Shown: piece by piece, positions 1-11,918 of the stretch
How the letters are laid out: each line of letters starts with the position of its first letter
How positions within the stretch are numbered: the stretch's first letter is position 1
Assembly (NCBI RefSeq): GCF_037176765.1
Contig: NC_090034.1
Location: 23,351,375-23,415,374, forward strand
Direction: 5' to 3'
DNA: 64,000 nucleotides
Source of the DNA: Anolis sagrei
Taxonomy: Eukaryota; Chordata; Lepidosauria; Squamata; Anolidae
The notes under the pieces: generated by a model
What the model was told of the DNA's origin: nothing
Seen by the model: only the letters and a program-made list of their open reading frames with translations
The model's database searches: none
Position numbers and translations under genes: made by a program

Positions 1-2970
1 AAATGAGAAGATGACCATTTCCATTGATTAGAAGTACTACATTCTGGCCTATGCTAGTTTAATTTCTCATGTTGATGTACATGAAGTGCTGGAATGGATG
101 AAATGATATACTGATAATGTTGTGCCATTTGTACTTATACAAGGTGGACCACAAAGGTGTGTGATGTTTTAATAACTTTTGAATTAAAAAAAGATTTTAA
201 ATGTATTGTTATTAAATATTGAATCTTCTTTTTGACCTGCCTTGTATCTGCACTGGCATTGTATATTCAAAATGCTGAACATAAGCATTATAGCTGTGTA
301 CAATTTTGATGAAGTAAAAACATTGAAATGACATCATATTAGCATCATCCAGCAATGGATGTCCAAACAAAATGTTCATCTCACTCCAAATATGTGCATG
401 TAGTATGGCCTTGTGTCACTTTAAGTAGTATTTTGATTTATGGGGACCTTAAGGGAAACCCTATTGTGGATTGGTTATTTTCTTTTTTTGACAGATTTGT
501 TCAGTGTGAGGGTTGCCTTTGCCTCCCTCTGAGAGTGTCATGTCTACCCTATCTCGGAGTCCCTCCAGGGAGATAGAGCAGAATTTAAATAAAGTTTTAT
601 TATAGGCTTTTTTATTATTATGTGCTCAAACTCAGTTGTTTTCATGGCTGTGCAGGGATTTGAGCCATGGCCTCGGAGTCATGGCCTAATGCTCAAACTA
701 CAATACCATACTGGTTCTTACATTTTGGGGGGATCTGATTTTAATTCTCATTAAATTACTTGGAAAAGCAGAGGCTGTGGAAGTAGCTTCTTCTGGCAAA
801 CAAAGATATCTGACTAGACTTATTTATATCATGCTATCAGTTTATATGAGTGGCTTGATATTCTTAATTTGACAGTTCTGCCCCCCTCAGGTCATCAATC
901 TAGAAATACATGAACCTCAAAGAAAGAGGGGTGGCAGTAAGGTGGGTGTTAAGTCCTGAAGATCCTGGATTTTGTGTTGAAATGGTGCCTCACTATCTGC
1001 TGGGACCAAGGGACTTGGTACTGAATCCTTCATAGAATGCTGTTTCTGTAAGCTGATCAGTACACTTACATTTTGCAAACTAGTCCTTCTCACATTAGTA
1101 CTATTTTTTTATTTACCAGTAAAATGAAATAGTTCAGTATCATCTTCGGATGACTCTACAAAATGATCCTGGTTAGTCGTGGACTGTTAGAAAAACTAGT
1201 AGACCAGAAACAGATCGATTTAACTATGTCATCCATTTGAATTACTTGAGGTTGTAATCTTTCAGCTTTATGTCAAAACGATATGTGTTTTCAGCTTCTT
1301 TACCTGATATCTGGAATTAATGTCTATCTACCATTTGTATCAGAAGTGGTTTGTTTGCTTACTGTAGGTCCCAGTGTAAGAAAACTAGCATTTTGTGATT
1401 TGTGCAAGGGAGGCAAAGTTGGGAAATTTCTTTCAAATTCTTGCCTGAACTGTTATGTACAGAAAGTGAACAATTTATATCCCGATTGCATGATGAGATA
1501 GGAGAGTTTCACAATAGCCACATTTATTCTGTTCCTGTAAACTGTAAATTTGTTGCAAGAGGCTATATTGGGAGGCAAGCAGCTTCCTGGAAGTAAGGAT
1601 TGGGCAACCAAGAACTTGTTACTTTGGGATCTTTGAGGAAGTAGCACATTGTATTGTGTGGCAGTGTTGGGTGAAGCGCACCCCACTCTGGCAGAATGAA
1701 GATGCATTTGAATGAGTGCTTGTAAACTGATAATTATTTTCTTATCTGATATTTGGTAATTTCTCCTTCAAACAGCTGTAAACAAACCCTGAACACTTGA
1801 ATAGATATGACAGTAGTCAAATGGCAGGCTTACCACTTTGTTAGTCTTGATCATTAAAAACTCCCACTGGTCTGTACTCAGTAGCACTAGTTGCAGCCTT
1901 CTGCTATATAGTTAGAGAACAGCTAAGCTGTGTTGCAATGTCCAGTCTAATATTTCAGGGTTTTTTTTTTTTTTTACAGATGTGTAATGGATAGAGCAAG
2001 AAGTAGCACATCACAAATGCAAGCGATTCAGTTGGAATTGGCACAATTACTACTATAACATAGACTGATCTTTTGAAGCTGTTTCAAAGGGGACGGGTTT
2101 GGTATAGGAGATATGTATTGGGCTAAGATGAAATATAACCAAATGTGGGCTTCGGTTAGAAGCTCAGCATGGTCTCTGCTAATCAGCATTGGGTTAATGT
2201 AACTGTCCTAAGAACTTTCTCTTCATTTATGGATAAAATGTTGTTTTGTTTAGGTGTTTTTACTTGAACTTGTACAGTGGACCCTTTCCTGAATCCATTA
2301 CATGCACTCCGATCAAACCCTTTCTTAAATCATTATTAAAGGCGAAAATGACCAGGGCATAAGAATGAAGTAGTTTCCCTCTAGTTTTGTTTTCCATATT
2401 CTTCTGTGTCTTTATTTGTTGAAACAACTTGATCTTAATTGAGTCAACAAACTGATTAAAGTAAGGCTTGAGAACCAAATTCTGTTTAGCAAGGCATTCA
2501 CTCATCAGCTGAGGTGACATCTGATCCCCATGTCCTTAATATTTCAGAATACTGGCTCAGAAGCACTAAAGAAGGATGAATAGCTTCTGAACTGTCAGTC
2601 AATCAAAAGATCATCCCTAAATAGAATTTGCAAGTTTTTAAATGAAAGTTTGCAGACTGTCTGATTACAGCATGTGTAAAAAGTGATTGCATGAGGACCA
2701 AAACATTTCTCCACTTTGTGAAATTATACACTGTTTTTTGCCAAATCTATATTGCTACACAAAGCGGTCACAACACACCCACATAGTAAAGATACTGCAA
2801 TAAATACGGTACAGGAACTAAACAAGTCATTTTTTATGCATGAGTACTTGTGAAGCTGTGCATTTTGTGTCTCCTTGCCATCAGGACCTTAATATGCAAG
2901 AAAGTTTACTAATTTTGGTTTTATAGCTTCCCTAGTCCAGTGGTTAAGAAGAATTAGAACATAAATGCCT
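1..2970. other. ATP6V0C intron 1, no recognisable feature
   Basis: This AT-rich stretch lies upstream of the second ATP6V0C coding exon and is read as part of intron 1. I looked for the missing first exon, which would encode about 26 residues including the family N-terminus before the ALGAAYG segment, and did not find it. The first exon and promoter must therefore lie left of the window. The open frames here are short and have no family likeness. Confidence 0.5.
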
Positions 2971-2982
2971 AAATCTCAACAA

Positions 2983-3266
2983 TAGATTACACTATGTAAC
3001 AAAATTTGACAACCCCCCCCCCCAATTTGAAAAACGTTATTCCTGTTTAAATGTGTGGTACTTATTTTGAAAGTAGTTGTTCCACTCCAGAAACATTGGT
3101 GAGATTCAAGATATTCATTGAAAACTATCGCAAAATGTGCTGCAGGATGTCCTGCCAAAACAAAGTTTTTACAGTTTAATAAACTTTTTCCATGTGTTTA
3201 TGATACAACCAATTAGGAAATGACATACATAACTCAGGAACAAAAATAGTGTTACATAGTGTTATA
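2983..3266. mobile_element. MITE with TTACACTATGTAACA ends (family A)
   Basis: The element begins with ATTACACTATGTAACA and ends with the near-inverted TGTTACATAGTGTTAT, about 285 bp apart. The same ends and interior recur at 6549-6873, 34201-34522 and 41136-41452, with partial copies at 21700-21860 and 25528-25637. It has no coding capacity. It is a non-autonomous DNA transposon; the superfamily is not settled. Confidence 0.6.
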
Positions 3267-3399
3267 AGTACAATTTTGAAGTAAGCCAGGATAATGTATC
3301 ATTGTTCTTGGATAATACTAGTTATATGAAAGTTTTCAGCGTATTTCCATTGCTTGCACTCAGGCTTGTAGATTCGGTAGAGACATAATGACATACTTA

Positions 3400-4345
3400 T
3401 TTTATTTACTTACTCTATTTGTATCCCGCCTTTCTCTACCCCAAAGGGGACTCAAGGTGGCTTTATATATGGCAACTATTTAATGCCTTTAAACAACAAT
3501 ACATTAAAATACATTAAGTCAAAAATATAAAATTTAAATTAAATGCACATTAAAACATATAAAACACTGGAACCACCATTAAAAATCACGCCATTCACAA
3601 TTATAATCTGGGGCTGTTCCAAAAGTCAATGCACATAATTCCGTAGCTATTATTGCACTGTAGTTAATCTCTGAAGTCTTGGTCCCAGAGCCAGATTTTC
3701 ACTTTCCTTCTGAAGGCCAGGAGGGAGAGAGCTGCTCTAATATCACTGGGGAAGGGAGTTCCACAGCCAAGGGGCCACCACCGAGGCCCTGTCTCCCATT
3801 CCTACCAGATGCACCTTCAGTAGAGGTGGGACCAAGAGCAGGGCCTTCCCAGACGATCTTAATCTCTGAGGTGGTTCATAGGAGGAAGTTCATTCAGACA
3901 GGTAAGCTGGACCTGAACCGTTTAGGGCTTTATAGGCTAAACTTGGACTTTAAATTGTGCTCAGTAGCAGACTGGCAGCCAGTGGAGCTGATGTAACAGG
4001 GAGGATGTGTGCTCCCTGTATGCTGCTCCTGGTGAGGACTCTGGCTGCTGCCCATTGGACAATTTGAAGCTTGTGAACAGTCTTTAAAGGCAACACCACA
4101 TAAAGCGCATTGCAGTAATCTATTTGGGATGTAACAAGAGCATGGCCCACTGTGACCAAGTCTGACTTCCCAAGGTATGGGTGCAGCTGGCACACAAGTT
4201 TTAATTGTGTGACAGCTCCCCTGGCCACTGCCGAAACCTGGGGTTCCAGGCTCAGCAATGAGTCCAGGGGAACTCAGAAGCTGCGAATCTGTGTCTTTGG
4301 GGGAGGGAGTGTAACCCCATCCAGCACAGGCTGTAACCCTATACC
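3400..4345 (-). mobile_element. L2 LINE 3' fragment
   Basis: Read on the minus strand, this matches the C-terminal part and 3' tail of the L2 copy at 52.7-56.5 kb. It includes the stretch encoding the RSLG...VSAV...AQL...LGKSDL segment and the pattern around the ALNGSGP region. The tail on the + strand starts with a TTTATTTA run and the block 'cccgcctttctctacccc', which is typical of these ends. It is 5' truncated and decayed. Confidence 0.7.
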
Positions 4346-5009
4346 CTATAATAGGGTTTGGTTCCAGGACTTTCATAGTATTATATATACATTCCATTAT
4401 ATGGTTCCATTGCGTTATATACAGTGACTTAGTAAAATGGCATCCCTCATCTAAAATGGCAAAACAAATGCATTAAAATACATATTTAGGCTGTGGTTAG
4501 GTGGAATCTGTAGGTTCGGAGTGCCAACTGTATGTGGTAAGACAGAGCCCTCATATGAATTGTAAGGAAAGTTGAAGGTTGGATAGTTCTTCAATTTGTG
4601 TTTTGCACTGCTGTTCATACAAGCTGTTTTCACATAGTTGCAGGACAACTATATTGCTTGGGGAAATTGGAGAGCCATTTCCCAGCTGTCCTCATTCTTA
4701 CAGAATCAGTGTGGCTGTGACAGGGCTTGGCAAGTGCTTGCTTACTGCTTAGTTCTAGCATTTCCTGGCCCTCCACTTCTAACTGCTGTTCAAGTAGAAA
4801 AGGTGTGTTTTAAATAGTTGGGTGACTTACTAACAAAAGTTCAGACAGAAGTTTAAAAATTGTTATTAAAACTGTCTGGGTAGGCTTGCCAGAAGAAATA
4901 GGTCATCAGTTGTGTTTTAAAGCCGCCTTGAGTCCCCTGCAGAGTTGAAATGGTGTAGAAATGGTGTTAATAAGCAAATAAATAAATTCCGACATCTGTT
5001 TGTAACCAT

Positions 5010-5275
5010 TAGAGTTCTATTGGCAGGTCGTTCCACAGTCTTGGGGCGGCCAATGAAAAGGGGGTCCTCTGGGTGGTGGTTGCCAGGCGGATTCTGGTAG
5101 GCTGGAGCAGAGGGGGCCCCCAGAGGACCTCAGTGCCCAACAGGGGGGATTGTATGCAAGAAGGTGATCTTGTAGGGAACCTGTACCCAAACCATGTAGA
5201 ACTTTATATGTCCATGCCAACACCTTGTACTTTGCCCATAAACTAATTGGCAGCCAGCGAAGTGATTTTAGAATA
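5010..5275 (-). mobile_element. L2-like LINE C-terminal fragment
   Basis: The minus strand encodes remnants of a LINE C-terminus: a TYKVLHGLG segment, then AYNPP, then a stretch resembling the FRLAGPRKRAF region seen in L2-related elements. It is short, decayed and lies inside ATP6V0C intron 1. Confidence 0.5.
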
Positions 5276-5282
5276 GGTGTAA

Positions 5283-5455
5283 TATGTTACTCCTAGATAC
5301 TTTTTGATGAGCATTCCCTGTATTTAGTCATCTGGATCATTGATAAAGGTACTGAATAGTACTAGGCCCAGGATGGAGGAGAGCCATTGAGGAGCACTCT
5401 CTTCAGATTTGCTCAGTTAGCCAATCACAAATTTACTTACCAGTAGCTTTGGCTA
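5283..5455 (-). mobile_element. CR1 LINE internal fragment
   Basis: The + strand phrase 'aggcccaggatggagga' and its surroundings correspond to the antisense of the CR1 region at about 62350-62480 (a P-G-P-I-L-F-N-type RT stretch). It is an old, diverged fragment. Confidence 0.5.
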
Positions 5456-5700
5456 CTCTGTATATGTGTAAAGATATCATGGTCACCTTCCGAGATCAAG
5501 ATAACACTCCTCAGCATTCCTTTCAGTGAGTGAAGGGAATAAAGCTAGCTATGTGTGCCACAGAAAACAATTTCCTTTCTTTTCTGCAGAGTGCAAACAT
5601 GATTGTCTTGGTAATCGAAGTGGGTTTCTTCCCCCTGGGTTCTACTAAAATGCTGCTTTAGATCTGTAAGACTCAGCTAGGTTTTTCTCTTTTCTTTCAG

Positions 5701-5884
5701 CCTTGGGAGCAGCATATGGCACTGCAAAGAGTGGCACAGGTATTGCAGCCATGTCAGTCATGCGACCAGAGCTGATCATGAAGTCCATCATTCCTGTTGT
5801 CATGGCTGGTATTATAGCAATCTATGGCTTGGTAGTGGCAGTTCTTATTGCCAACAACATCTCGGATACAATTCCACTATTCAA
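5701..5884 (+). CDS. ATP6V0C: V-ATPase c subunit, coding exon 2
   Basis: The exon follows a pyrimidine-rich acceptor (TTTCTTTCAG) and ends at a GTAAGT donor. It encodes [19 protein letters not shown], then the [22 protein letters not shown] segment and [10 protein letters not shown], almost identical to residues 27-88 of vertebrate ATP6V0C. This is the 16-kDa proteolipid of the membrane V0 ring, which carries protons into lysosomes, endosomes and secretory vesicles. The exon covers the end of the first helix, the second helix and the loop before the third. The reading frame enters with one base and leaves with two (AA|G for a lysine), which matches exon 3. The LFK end differs from the mammalian LYK as expected for a reptile. 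Confidence 0.97.
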
Positions 5885-6548
5885 GTAAGTTTTTTTGTGT
5901 GAATTGAAAGTTGTGTTTGGGCAGAAGATAAAATAGCCAGGTCTCTTACCAGCTGAAGATGCATATGTGTGCCTGTGTACCTTGTTTGAAATCTAAGCTA
6001 TGACTTCCTCTGTTCATATACTAAATATTACCATGTAGACCTGTGTTGCCATATTTGGCTGAGTGTCGATGTCATTTGAACGATAGCACTTACATAAAGA
6101 AACGAGAATTTGTGTTAGTACATGCTGTCCATTACAATTTTAAAAATGAACAAATGTAGGTGGAACTGTGGAGCTATTTTACAATTATTTTTCACCAAGC
6201 CACTGCTTGTAGTTTGATAAAACAAATATTTAAATATGTAACAGTGACATACAGCGAAATGGTTAAGCAATGAATTATTCAGTGATAGTTAATTTGAAGC
6301 ATGTTTGTAAACGAATCCTCTCCCTCCTGTTTTAGACTTTGTCAGGCATGGATACTCTCTCTCCATGTTGTCCCTGAAATGGAATGAAATCCAATCAGTT
6401 TTAAACTTTCATGAGAAATTGTAACTAATTGGTAGTTTACTGGTCATGGGTTGTGCTTGAAAGAAATAACTAACCATGACTGCAGATGCAATAGCTACTT
6501 ACTAGACAAAGAAGAAGTAGGATTAAGAGAGAGAGGTCCTGTAAAGGG

Positions 6549-6873
6549 ATATTACACTATGTAACAAAATTTGAAAAAAAATCTGTTTCTGATTTGAAAG
6601 TGTTCTTTCTGGTTTAATTGTGTGGCCCTTACTTCAAAAGTAGTTGTTATACTCCAAAAACGTCAGCTTTGCGGCTGCCACAAATGAGATTGAATTGCTT
6701 GAGACTTAATGAGATATTCATTGAAAATTTTGAGCAAAATATGCTATAGCAGGATATCACACAAAAACAAAGTTTTTGCAATTGAATTAACTTTTTCCAT
6801 GTTTTTATTATGACAGAATCAGTTAGTAAATGATACTTATAACTCAGGAACAAATATCGTGTTACATAGTGTT
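6549..6873. mobile_element. MITE family A
   Basis: About 325 bp between ATTACACTATGTAACA at the left and GTGTTACATAGTGTTA at the right, with the same interior as the copy at 2983. It sits in ATP6V0C intron 2. Confidence 0.65.
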
Positions 6874-6874
6874 A

Positions 6875-7168
6875 ATGGCCTGCTGGAATAGCTCTGACAG
6901 GTACATGAGCTGTCAGAATTTAAAAACCATCTAAAGAGCTATTTCTTCCTGCAGGCCTACCTAGGCGGTTTTTAAACATTATTTTTCAACATGTGTCCTT
7001 TGTTTAATCTACGTTTTATTTATTTTAATATGTATGTTTTAATATGCATATTTGTGGTATTGCTACAATGTATATGTGTTTTAATTATTCTGTAACCTGC
7101 CTCGAAGCCACAAGAAGAGGCAAGTAAGAAATAAAATTATTATTATTATCATCATCATTATAATCATC
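6875..7168 (+). mobile_element. L2-like LINE 3' end with TTA microsatellite tail
   Basis: The first 90 bases encode a decayed FKNHLK...YLGG C-terminal segment. They are followed by an AT-rich 3' UTR, the motif 'taacctgcctcgaagccac', an AATAAA and a run of TTA/TCA triplets. This is the usual shape of LINE tails in this window. Confidence 0.5.
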
Positions 7169-7237
7169 ATTTGCAAGAACTTTGGCAGTACTATTCAATT
7201 GTTTATTCTGTTGTTTTTTTGTTAGTTTTCTCTCAAG

Positions 7238-7377
7238 CAGGCATGGAAAACTTTGGCCCTCCCTCCAGGTATTTTGGACTTCAATTCCCACAATTCCTAA
7301 CAGCCAGTAGGCTATTAGGAATTGTGGGAGTTGAAGTCCAAAACACCTGGAGGGAGGGCCAAAGTTTTCCATGCCTG
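7238..7377. mobile_element. Palindromic hAT-type MITE (family B)
   Basis: The two 65-70 bp arms are near-perfect inverted copies, from CAGGCATGGAAAACTTTGG at the left to its complement ending CCATGCCTG at the right. The flanks CTCTCAAG and CTCTAAAG are an 8-bp target duplication with one mismatch. CAGG-type ends with 8-bp duplications indicate the hAT superfamily. It lies about 110 bases upstream of the last ATP6V0C exon. Related copies are at 25363, 31510, 34543, 38524, 41633 and 58028. Confidence 0.8.
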
Positions 7378-7487
7378 CTCTAAAGAAAACTAGTTTTTTT
7401 TTTTTCAAGGACACTTCAAGAAAACAAAGACTTCCCTGACACAGTGCATCTGCCTGCCACTAAACATATCTCCCTTAACTCTTTCAG

Positions 7488-7692
7488 GAGCTTCCTTCAG
7501 CTGGGTGCCGGTCTGAGTGTCGGACTCAGTGGGCTGGCTGCTGGCTTTGCCATTGGCATTGTGGGTGATGCAGGCGTACGGGGGACCGCACAACAGCCCA
7601 GGTTATTTGTGGGCATGATCCTCATCTTGATCTTCGCTGAAGTCTTGGGTCTTTACGGCCTCATTGTCGCCCTGATCCTTTCCACAAAGTAA
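7488..7692 (+). CDS. ATP6V0C: V-ATPase c subunit, last coding exon
   Basis: The exon starts after a CTTTCAG acceptor and runs to a TAA at 7690-7692. It encodes [19 protein letters not shown], then [18 protein letters not shown] and the last helix [17 protein letters not shown], ending in LILSTK. The glutamate in IFAEVLG is the conserved proton-binding carboxylate of the c ring. The two exons supply 389 of the 468 coding bases expected for the 155-residue protein, so the missing first exon should hold 79. No frame damage is seen. Its neighbour AMDHD2, 10 kb away on the same strand, is the same as in mammals. Confidence 0.98.
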
Positions 7693-8365
7693 AGGGGGGG
7701 AAAGAAACAAAAAGAATCACCACAGCGTATGATTTAAACAACAAAAGATTACCCCCTTTCCCCAGCTCCAGAATGAAAATGGTCTCTCCACAATGTGTAC
7801 AGTTGTCATCAGTTTGGTAGTTGATCTCTTGTAAATGCGCAATGTATGTTAGTGACTCGTCTGTCCTGTATGTACTTCAATATTAAAATACTGAATGAGC
7901 TGCTTCAAGCCCCTTTAGCAAGACTTGAGGGAAGCTCATGTACAATTTTCCATCCATTTTGCCATTAGAGTACTTTATGTATAAATATGAATTAGAAATG
8001 GTAACCTTTTTCTCTTCACTGGATGTTTTATTTATAAGACTTGACATGTTCATACATATGGAGCAAGAGTTTTCAATTTCCCATGCTATATATATTAATC
8101 TCATATATAGGTAGATTAATACACTGTGGGGTTAATTGTAAGTGCAGAGAAATCCTTGGATGTAATTTGATTCTAAAAGATTGCTGTTTTGTCCTGATAT
8201 TGGAGTGTGAGACTGTTTGTGTTTATACATAACAGCAGAAATGTCTGAGACACTCCCGTGTTCCAAGTAGTAAAATCCGTATGCTCCGGCATCTAAAGTT
8301 GTGCACCCAGTGTTGGGTTTTGCAGTTATACGTTTCCAGATAATAAAATTTCCTCCACTATATCA
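7693..8365 (+). other. ATP6V0C: ATP6V0C 3' UTR
   Basis: Unique sequence follows the stop codon, with no repeat recognised. An ATTAAA-type signal lies near 7880 and a canonical AATAAA at 8342-8347. A GT-rich stretch (TGTGTCTTGGTGTGATTG) follows at about 8375-8394, as expected just past a cleavage site. The 3' UTR is inferred to end near 8360-8365. Confidence 0.7.
8342..8347 (+). promoter_or_regulatory. Polyadenylation signal AATAAA of ATP6V0C
   Basis: A perfect AATAAA about 650 bases after the stop, followed within 30 bases by a GT-rich downstream element. Confidence 0.65.
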
Positions 8366-8399
8366 TTGTAAAGAGGTGTGTCTTGGTGTGATTGTCTCT

Positions 8400-10915
8400 G
8401 AGAGAAACTGATCATAGGACACTTACCTATTCATGCCTGGACTGTACAAGCCTGTCTCAAAAATTTGATGCAAGAGGTGGCTGGATTGTTAACTGTGGGC
8501 CAATATTAAATGGTATATTTCCATATTCCATGCCAATGAGTGAGGTCTTTTTTCTTTTCTTTTTGCTCTCACTGGTGGTAAAATTGCATTGGGAAATGTG
8601 CTGGAGCAATGTTTCAAGCTTTGGGGTGTGTGCATGCTGCAGAACTAAGGAGTGATCAGTGATGTGGACAGACGTAGCAAGAACCACAATTGGATCCTGG
8701 CCATGACTTTGAGTGCTGGACTCAAACATCCTACCTACTGTAGGACACAATTTCATGCAACATTCAGCTGATGTACAGAAACATTCTAATCCTTTGCATG
8801 TGTGTAGGATACAGCTTCAAGTACGTATACAGGCAAGGCTTTGCACAGGTAAGAAAATGTGACGACCTGCTATTGTACTTGTGTGCGCAACAGATCAGGT
8901 CTGGGAAGCTAACTCATGTTTGGGTGCCATGCATTTCCTCACTAGATCCAATTTGAGCACGGTGTTCTGCCTCTGCAGGAGGGGGTGATGCCACATTTGT
9001 GTTTTCCCCATGTTATTTTGTGACAACTCTTTACTAAATGTTTTTTTTAAGAATGCCCCTTTGTTGGTTTGGTTTACCTGAACACAGGTATGTCTATATT
9101 GTCGTAGCAAAAAAATCAATTTAAATCTGTTTTAAAGTAAAAATAAACATCTATGACACTTCCTGTTGCATTGGGGAGAGGCACTTTGCAGGGATTTTGG
9201 AGCAAGAGGAATTACTCCTGGAATTTGCCTAGCAAAGTACTACTTTTCTGCTCAACTAATGGACAGTGCTTCCTAAAGTTGGTTCGGAAACATTCATTGG
9301 CTTTGAGAAAATGATCTAAAGACTGACTTCATTAATGGTATCCTGTGTATTTCTGGAGGAGGGCTGTTCACACCAGTGAATTAAAAGGTATTCTGCAGGC
9401 ATTCTGTCCTCAGCTAATTCTTTAAAAAAGAGAAAAAAGTGGAAGGGTTAAAGTGATAGATTCTGTATGACAAAAGTACCAGTTCTCTGAAATTGCAGAA
9501 GTCCTATCACACAAGTTGTTTAGTTCAGGTATATGTGATCTCCTTTCTTAGGCCGCTCCCACAGTTCCAATCCTTTCCAACGTAATCCCATCCTGGATTG
9601 GGTTTTTGGGCCTTTGTAACACTTGATGTAAACCAATAGAAATTTTGTGGTGTCACATGACTCATTATCAGGTTTGATAGAGACTGCCAGAGACAGTTAA
9701 TGCAAACAAGTGGGTATTTATTAAGCCATAAAAGACAACATCCTTGAACATTGTATTCCTTCACAGCTTCTAAAAACCAGTCACTTCTCCCCTTCAGCAG
9801 ATTATCCTGCCTCTGTTCCAGGCCTTCCTTATCTTTCTCTTTGAAATGCAACCCTATCTCTCTTCCTTATCTAGCCTTGGACAAGCCCCTGTTTGTAAAT
9901 AGGAAAAGCAGCATGTTTCCCAATTGTATTGAATATGGTGGAATGGAAACAGATTGTTAAAGATAAGACATAAGAAATAGCTCTTTTTAGGAGGGAGAGC
10001 AAAAGTCTATTTTGTCACAGGGAGGGAGGATTTTGTCCTCCAGCAGCACTTTTCTAAAAATAGTTAATTCAGAGGAGAAGGTGGCCCAAGGACCTCTCCT
10101 GGAGAAGAGTCAAAAGAACTCTAATACTTGGTTTACTTTATTATGCTGTCATTCATTCAGCTTCTTTCCAGGCTTGTTCCCAGCAAATGCTGACAGTATG
10201 TCTTTTGGATAACTTTCACACCTAAGTGCATAAATAGTCTTTAAAGTATTACTAAGAGAAACAGAATTATGCATGGATATAATATCCTATCCACCTAGCA
10301 TCAATGGTAGTAAACTACAAAAGTATAACCAAAATAAAAACCTTACTTTAAGCATTAAAAAGGGTGTCTACATATTATTTATGCTTAAGAATTTAATACA
10401 ATTCCAGTCTATATTTTAGGAAGTTCAGGTACTGTTCCTGTAGAATCACTGGAGCCAGATTTGGCTGCATACGAAATATATAAATCCTAGTCAATATTAT
10501 CTACATTTGACTTGGAAAAATCTACCCAGTGTTTCTGGAGGCTGAGCCTGTTAAATATCTGGCATTTAGCCATTTGAATAATTTGGAGCTTACATTTGTT
10601 AGGAAATCTGTATAAGGCTGTGCCTCCTTAATCATAGCTTTTAGATGGGTAGAGATAGTCAAGTAAGGCATGTATATATACTCTGTAAACTGTGAAGAGC
10701 ACATAGTAGACATGTTTTACCATCTGTCCCTCTCAGAGATACTGACATAACTAGGACAGTAGGAGGGGAGACAAGACTTCTGCTTCAGTGTATTTATAAT
10801 GGAATCATGGTGACATTTACACTTGCATGCCTTTACCCAAATTCCTATTTTAAAAGGTGGAGGAACAAGGGGATTTGATCCTAACCAATAAGGGGATGGT
10901 ATCTGCAATCAAAGC
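8400..10915. other. Intergenic, nothing recognised
   Basis: No exon, LINE frame or SINE head was recognised. The stretch from about 9520 to 10900 has mixed composition and could be an old repeat, but I could not place it in a family. Confidence 0.4.
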
Positions 10916-10919
10916 AGTA

Positions 10920-11372
10920 GGTACTTTAGGAATCATGTGGTGCTAGAAAAAGAGTACAGTCAAATGCAGACTTTGGATTTCAGAAAACCTAATTTTGTCA
11001 AGATCAGGGAATTCCATGGCTAGAGATGGTAAAGAAAGATACTGAGCACAGACCAAAAAACCCAGCAATTCATGGGAAGTTCATGGTAAAAGCACAATCA
11101 CAGTTCCATGAAAGAAATAAAATGGGCAACACCTGAAAAAGTAAAGGTCATTGCACAGCAAACACAAGGACAGCTCGCGAAGGAAGAAGACCTGTCTTGC
11201 AAGAAAAGTATGCTGCTTATTAAGAATGGTAAAATGCTAACATCACAGCAAAAGGCATACCTGCTCAACATGTGTTGCTTTAGTTTTCTCCCAAAAAGAG
11301 AATGTGTGCATCCATTCTACAGCAAACACTGGTATTGATTTCAGTAAAGCCTTTGACAAGGTTCCAGTTTGT
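10920..11372 (+). mobile_element. Degraded CR1-like LINE remnant
   Basis: At 11331-11370 the + strand encodes the RT motif DFSKAFDKVP, the same as in the CR1 at the right end of the window. The preceding 400 bases carry no intact frame and are assigned to the same remnant only by adjacency. Confidence 0.4.
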
Positions 11373-11404
11373 TTTCTTGCAAACAAACTAGCAATATGTA
11401 TTGT

Positions 11405-11918
11405 GGAAGGCTTTCATGGCTGGAATCACTGGGTTGTTGTAGGTTTTTCAGGTTGTATGGCCATGTTCTAGAAGCATTCTTTCCTGACATTTCGCCTGCA
11501 TCTGTGGCGATCATCCTCAGAGGTTGTGAGGTCTGTTGGAAACTGGAAAATTGGGTTTATATATCTGTGGAAGGTCCAAGGTGGGAGAAAGATATCGTCT
11601 GTTGGAGCTAGGTGTGGATGTTTCAATTGGCCACCTTGATTAGCATTTGATGGCCTGACAGTTTTTAAGCGTGGCTTGTTGCTGCCAGGGAAATTTCCTT
11701 GTTGAGAGGTGACCAGTTTTCCTCATTGTTTCCTAGCTGGAGTTCCCTTGTGTTTGAGTTTTGTTTTTTATTTACTGTTATAACCATGAAAATGAACAAA
11801 ATCTGGCTACCAGTACTAAAAAAACTCTAAAATTATAACAGTAAATAAAAAAACAAACACAGGGGAACTCCAGCCAGGAAACAATCAGGAACACCTGGTC
11901 ACCTCTCTAGAGCAGCAG
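11405..11918. mobile_element. Short Penelope-like element with inverted arms
   Basis: It starts with the Penelope-like terminal block 'gaaggctttcatggctgg' and the sequence common to the copies at 26.0, 38.9, 40.5, 43.4 and 46.6 kb. The last part (about 11835-11915) is the inverted copy of about 11700-11785, so the end can fold back. Only terminal and 3' sequence remain; no RT or GIY-YIG frame is present. Confidence 0.6.

Noticed and set aside
3930-4397. Overlapping frames of 100-155 codons on both strands
   Set aside because: These are decayed L2 sequence and its antisense, not host genes.
9525-10900. Possible old retroelement or gene in the ATP6V0C-AMDHD2 gap
   Set aside because: Composition and short frames on the minus strand looked suggestive, but no family motif or matched ends were found; left as unassigned.
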